Of a DNA stretch of 64,000 nt, positions 59,105-64,000 are shown piece by piece. Origin of the DNA: Druceiella hillmani (taxonomy: Eukaryota; Arthropoda; Insecta; Lepidoptera; Hepialidae); contig JAYKKI010000003.1 of the NCBI GenBank assembly GCA_039881145.1, positions 9,696,501 through 9,760,500 on the forward strand, in the 5' to 3' direction. The notes under the pieces were generated by a model, which was given only the letters and a program-made list of their open reading frames with translations, did no database searches and was not told where the DNA came from. The position numbers and the translations under genes are program-made. How positions within the stretch are numbered: the first letter of the stretch is position 1; the number at the start of each line of letters is the position of its first letter.

Positions 59105-60030
59105 CTTAATTTCAGTATACCAAGCGAGATCTGATTCTAGAAAATTAAGAAGAATAATTATGGGTATCCTTAGAAATACTAAACAAATTTGACGAAATAT
59201 ATGGAGAAGATTATCCTGATATTAATATAGCGCGATTTTATATAAGACTTTAGAATATCCTTATGAATGTTGTTGAAAATTTTACGAGCTTCGCTAATTT
59301 AAGAAGAGTACTATAATTACAAATAATAAAAAAAATAGAATATATGTAGCAGAAGTACATTTCTTTGCAGGCGTGCTTTTTAAAATCAGATAAGCGGAAT
59401 TGGGAATCTTTCCCTTTGAAATACGATTCCGTTTTTCAATTAAACACTTTATAAAAAATACGTTTAGGACGTTATTTTTTAGATAAATTGAGGAAATCTG
59501 CGGAAAATTTAATACATAAGATACGATTGCAATTACAGCCTAATGAAGAGGGATTGCCTGTTATATTAAAAATAAGTGAAGTAGATCAGAATACCACAGG
59601 TTTAATAGCCTAGTGTTGGAAGTTTTTGGAAGAAAATATTTAATTATCAAGTTTTTTCTTTAGTTTATGAAGTGAACTTTTTGGTGGATGAGAAAAAAAT
59701 GCCAAGGTTGCAAACCCTTCAAGCAAAGTTTTTGCAACATTCAGTTGTAATGTTTTGGATGTAAAGAATCTATAGAAAAATTAACAATACATATTTAGTT
59801 AACCACCGACAGAGATAGAAGAATATGATACAATAAGAAAAGAAATATATGCATGCCCAAAAAACAAAAGTGTCAAAAAAATTTGGAAAAATTGCCCACA
59901 CAACTGGTGTCAGCAGTTTGATACGGTATATGAATCAAAAGTAAATAGTCAAAATGTTGGGCAAAAAACAACAAAAATGGTGCTTACTGCAGCTATCAGC
60001 TGTTTTGAAGGTTATGTGTATCAAAAATAA
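59105..60030 (+). pseudogene. Degraded coding sequence of an unrecognised protein
   Basis: Protein-like blocks line up on the + strand but change frame and carry stops: LNKFDEIYGEDYPDINIARF (from about 59179) then NILMNVVENFTSFANLRRVL; FLKSDKRNWESFPLKYDSVF (from about 59377), a stop at TAA near 59444, then IRLGRYFLDKLRKSAENLIH and KIRLQLQPNEEGLPVILKIS, EVDQNTTGLIA; VYEVNFLVDEKKMPRL (about 59666-59713); and EIEEYDTIRKEIYACPKNKS, VKKIWKNCPHNWCQQFD and on to a stop at about 60028. Amino-acid usage (charged helices, Trp and Cys, few poly-Lys/Asn runs) differs from random AT-rich translation. Splice-acceptor-like strings (TTTCTTTGCAG at 59359-59369; TTTTTTCTTTAG at 59653-59664) precede two blocks, so an intron-bearing gene gone dead is possible. 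I do not recognise the family; a host pseudogene, a transposon or an endogenous viral relic are all open. Confidence 0.55.
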
Positions 60031-61499
60031 ACTGTTAATATTCTGTCGATTTATTTATCTATGATTCATTTATTACTAATTTTGCGTGTACTTCATTCGA
60101 TACGAGACTAATAACTTATGTATTTAATTAATTTATAAATCAGCAATGAACTTTACGACAGGAACATTACATCTTCGCGGTTATTAAATTAATTGACAAT
60201 TGATTACCTAAATTCGTATATAGATTTTATTAGATATTTATATCAATATATAATGACACTACGAATTTTTCTTCATAAATGTAAACCATTTTTACTTATC
60301 AGTGCAGATAATACCCACTAATGTAAGTTATTTTGGAAAACCAATGTGTACAAAAACCAATGAAGTGAGCTTGAGTAGCAATTTATAATTGTACCGTTAA
60401 ACATAAAACATGTTCCTTATTTTTAAATATTTACAGTCCCCAAAAGCAATCGAATAATAAATTATTTTATTTAGAACTCGTGAATAAATAAAACAAGTAA
60501 TTCATACGGGACAAGGGGAGGTGATGGTAACAAAACTTTAACGGGTACTTCGAGTGTGGCAGTTGAAAAATGAATTTACCAACTGACAACGAATCTACTA
60601 AGTTTAGTCATTCAGAGATAATATCATATTCTGATATGATAAGTCGGTACGGTTCTTATTTTAGTCATTGTTTGCATTTCATCAATATATCTGTAGCTTA
60701 TTTTTATTATATGTATTGTATTAAATATTGAAGTTAGGTCTACATATAGATCAAAATTTAAAAAAACTGAGTCGCGATTTTAGGCACCCTTATTGTGATT
60801 ATAATTTTTACTATTCCAATGCATATGTATACATGATTATTGCTAAATGAAATAAAACTGAGTTATTTGGAGTTTAAATTTTAGTAGTGGAATAAACTGT
60901 GCCTTAATAGTAGTATAAGGCAAGCATGAAGATTAGGTTAAAAACCAAACTGTAAATTTATTTTTAATATGACAATATAGCATTTAACCTCTCCAACACC
61001 CATAGCACTTGCGGCGTGACTTAGCAACTAGCGCCATTCAAACATTAATAATCAGGTTAAAATGAGATATATAATGTAGACAATTTTACATCGTAATCTA
61101 TAAAAATAATGAATTGTAATAAATTCGTCTGCGGCGTGAGGATAATTGATTTTATTTATGTTTACATTTAGTTATTATATACAATAGTAATTATAAAATT
61201 ATATTTTATAAAAAAATTTCTTATTTAATTATTTGTTTTTTTTTACAAAAACGTGCAATTTTTTATTTTCATGTTTTTTTACCCATGTCCACATGAATAT
61301 TTTACAAATGTTTTGACCATGTTTTAACTGCATTTCCTCTCTGTTGACGCAAAAAAATTATATTTAAACGATTTATTTATCTATTTGATAGTTCTTTAAA
61401 TGATATCTACTTTAATAATAGGCAACAATCTGAGGGATCATATTTCATCGATAACGATACTAATAGGACTATTATGCAGCAAGTTCAATTTTAAGAATA
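60031..61499. other. AT-rich DNA, no gene seen
   Basis: Nothing recognisable; possible scattered coding-like codons near 60490-60570 are too short to call. Confidence 0.5.
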
Positions 61500-62200
61500 C
61501 ATTAAATTTCAGCTCAAGAACACAAAAACTCTTATTTTTTGTATAAATGTTCCAAATTTTGGCCCTATGGATTAAGTGAGAACTATTTATATGACTTAGT
61601 TATCTACTTACTCGGAATAAAAACTAATCGTCCTTTTCTTTCGACCTTATTACGAATAGTGATGATAAGTGAATTTTCAAGACTATGTGAAGAAAATAAT
61701 ATGTTGTATGTCGGAATAATCTCCAAACCAAACTTAAAGCTCATTAAGGAAATGCTTGCATGTGTGTTATGAAAAGTCAAAGAACCAATACATTATAAGC
61801 CTCCCAAACTCAAAGAAAAGTTCAATTTGCAAAATAAATTGATGATAAATGGATTATTTGTATGAGACATTCAAGAAAAACAGATTGGCGCTGCTCAATA
61901 AAGCAAACCATATTGCTATGAGACAATACCAGGCAATATGTAGCTTTGTATAACTGAGATGAGCTAGGAAATATTCTCACATCCACTATACTTTCCGAAC
62001 CTAATAATATTCGATTTTCCTTCATTGAATTTATACGGGAAAAATTCAAGCGAATATCAGCCAAATTGTTTGAAATTTTTATCTCAAAAATGAGTCATTC
62101 TACAGAAATTTAATTTACAATTTACCGTTAATATAGAGAAGGGATCATCGATAACAAGGAAAAGTACACTGGTCAAAAGTAAATATTATTAACTGTTTTG
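61500..62200 (+). pseudogene. Second degraded coding relic, unrecognised
   Basis: A 77-codon frame at 61539-61772 contains LVIYLLGIKTNRPFLSTLLR and ISEFSRLCEENNMLYVGIIS, KPNLKLIKEMLACVL, which looks more protein-like than its surroundings. After its stop, further blocks continue in other frames: EPIHYKPPKLKEKFNLQNKL (about 61781-61841), YETFKKNRLALLNKANHIAM (about 61862-61920) and NFYLKNESFYRNLIYNLPLI (from about 62074). It lies on the same strand as, and 1.5 kb downstream of, the relic at 59105-60030 and may be part of the same dead gene or element. No family recognised. Confidence 0.4.
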
Positions 62201-62499
62201 AAGATGTATTATTTTCTTTTATTTAAAAATGAGCACAACTTTTTGATAGACCTAAAGCATACTAAAAATTGATTGCAAAACAATTTTATATTTTTTTATT
62301 TCATTTAGATTATGTACAAGTTTGTCTGGAATATAAGTTTTATTACATAATAAATTATTGTTTCAAATTCAATATGATTTTAAAAAGTGAATATTCTTCT
62401 AACCAGTGTATACTCAAGGCTCTAAGATATTTGATAACGTGCTGACCAAAAAATGTATGCCTCTCCAAATAAAACGTTCTCATTTCGGTAATAGTGTCT
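62201..62499. other. AT-rich DNA, no gene seen
   Basis: Nothing recognisable. Confidence 0.6.
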
Positions 62500-62980
62500 C
62501 CACTATTTCCTAGTGTTCGTCACTGACATTCTGGAGATAGCAGGATATGAATACGGAATATATGTGAGGCAACATAATCGTGCCCTGTTTTTATACGGCA
62601 TGCAGCTACGCTTGATTCAAGAAAAGTTGGGATCGACTCGATATTTGTTAAGGGATTTCCTCAGGCTTGGACTTAGAGACCCAGGGCCCCTAGGCACTTG
62701 GCTTCTGGGCCCCCCAAATAAAAAGTCCCTAGGGGCCCCAAGGATCACTGATTCTGCTGAACAGTTGGACGCTGGTGTATCCGGAGCGCAAACCCTATAT
62801 TTGGATAAATATCCAAAAAACCCTTTTCCTATAAGTATTTGCATAGTTTCAGTGACAATAACTCTATAATTTCATCACTTGATGGCAAATGAGCTCGCAG
62901 ACGCAGACGCTCGTTTTCCAAAGTTCCATCCAAATTCCTCGGAAGCTACAAGGATCCTTGCTCCTTTTAGAATCCTAACT
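62500..62980. mobile_element. GC-rich insert with GGGCCCC inverted repeat, possible DNA-transposon relic
   Basis: A sharply GC-richer segment. GGGCCCCTAGG (62685-62695) and CCTAGGGGCCC (62729-62739) form an 11-bp perfect inverted repeat around GGGCCCCCCAAATAAAAAGT (62709-62728). Runs of 'gggccccccaaat' are a familiar look of hAT-type DNA transposon fragments in arthropods, but no transposase, terminal repeats or 8-bp target duplication were found. A 118-codon + frame (62513-62869) and a 75-codon minus frame cross it. Their Gly/Pro/Leu-rich products derive from the GC-rich repeat and I do not call a gene. Confidence 0.4.
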
Positions 62981-64000
62981 ATGTAGTTTCGAAAGAATGT
63001 CAAACTTTTTACTTAACTCGTTATATGCATATTTAGCATATTTATAACCACACTAATAAAATAATAAACGGACTGGCCGTTAATTATTTTATTTCCATTA
63101 ATTATTTGCACGCTAAATCAATTTATTCTAATATTATGCCAAAGAAATATAACTTCTGACATGCATACATAAATGCACACATAATTTTTTTTATGTTCGA
63201 AAATTATGAATGAATTATTAAATATTACGTAATTACCTTTATGTTTCCTTTTCTTTCTTTAGGTTATAATTTTGTATATAAAATGAACGGCAATATATTC
63301 AAAATCAAAAATTTTAAAAAATATTGGAGTTCTTTCTGAGTTCACGGAAAAAAAAGTTCAATTGTATCAATAGGTAAGTGCATAAATGCGTTTAACTATT
63401 GATTATTATATTATATTATTATATTTTATATAAATTTTACATTATCCGTATTTCATCTTCGCTTCACAAGGATTTCCGTTTTGTTCCTTCTTTTCCTATA
63501 TCATTTCTTCGTCGGAAATAGTGAAGCAAGATATTACTTTTAAAAATACAGATCTCTTAAATTACATCGAAAGCTTATTTAAAATATATTCGTTGTACCA
63601 ATATAATATATGGTTTGAAACAGTTATTTTATTAGAAATTAAATCAACAAGATAGAAATATTTCACTGCGTTTATATAAAGTTTAGCAACATATTGCATC
63701 CTAAGAAAATTAAGCTTCTTTTAATGAAAAGTATAACAAAATACAATTTTCTCCTAAAACTAAATGAATCATGTGCAATATTATTAACAAAACGATAGTT
63801 ATCAACAAGAGTTTCTTTAAATAACCATTGAGGTGATAATTCGGTATTTTCTCTTTTAGTCTTACTAAAAGAGGAAAGTTACCATTTAAATATTATTTAG
63901 AAGGAGGATGATCTTAAATTCTCTAATTATTTTGGATATGGTTTTATATATTTGAAACAAATATTTTCTGGGCAGTAAAATACAGACTAGTCAGAAACAC
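62981..64000. other. AT-rich DNA, no gene seen
   Basis: Nothing recognisable. AGTCTTACTAAAAGAGG near 63860-63876 forms a minor hairpin with CTCTTTTAGT just upstream. Confidence 0.6.

Overview
The window is extremely AT-rich, uninterrupted by any long open reading frame, and peppered with (TA)n microsatellites. It carries decayed Bel/Pao-type and Jockey-type retroelements, a tRNA-derived SINE-like motif and diffuse CCTAA-type tracts. Together these point to an arthropod nuclear genome, most likely an insect; the order cannot be fixed from the sequence. It reads as a long intergenic region or the intron of a very large gene. No intact protein-coding gene, tRNA, rRNA or CRISPR array can be supported, and the short reading frames present (about 60-130 codons) look like chance openings in AT-rich DNA.

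Layout. Positions 1-5700 hold a long (TA)n array, one copy of a dispersed repeat (822-975), a 195-bp-period duplication (1390-1735), a GC-richer island (2735-2960) and a degenerate CTAA tract (4506-4697). Positions 5700-21400 are mostly featureless AT-rich DNA, with a SINE-like element near 5795, a (TA)n array at 13046, a perfect 27-bp-arm hairpin at 15756 and a GC-richer island at 17760 containing a palindromic C/EBP-type site. Positions 21480-26060 are the main coding relic. A + strand Bel/Pao LTR retrotransposon runs from gag through protease, fragments of RT, RNase H and the start of integrase. It is broken off at about 25150 and joined directly to the 3' part of a Jockey-clade LINE (25170-26060). 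Both are full of stops and frameshifts.

Positions 26100-58100 alternate featureless DNA, (TA)n arrays, short hairpins and GC-richer islands (32035, 34355, 35400, 38690, 41375, 50400, 55080, 56380) that are candidate regulatory or conserved noncoding elements. Two further copies of the dispersed repeat family lie at 42930 and 54105. The second is a head-to-head inverted pair. On the sense strand the family encodes a short peptide block containing RNLGRGKE, preceded by a hammerhead-like CTGAAGA...CGAAAC motif, which makes a Penelope-like origin plausible.

Positions 59110-60030 and 61500-62200 contain degraded but clearly protein-like blocks that I cannot assign to a family. Positions 62500-62980 hold an isolated GC-rich segment with a GGGCCCCTAGG inverted repeat. 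No genes in the window work together as a pathway: this is repeat-laden noncoding DNA whose functional content, if any, is likely regulatory.
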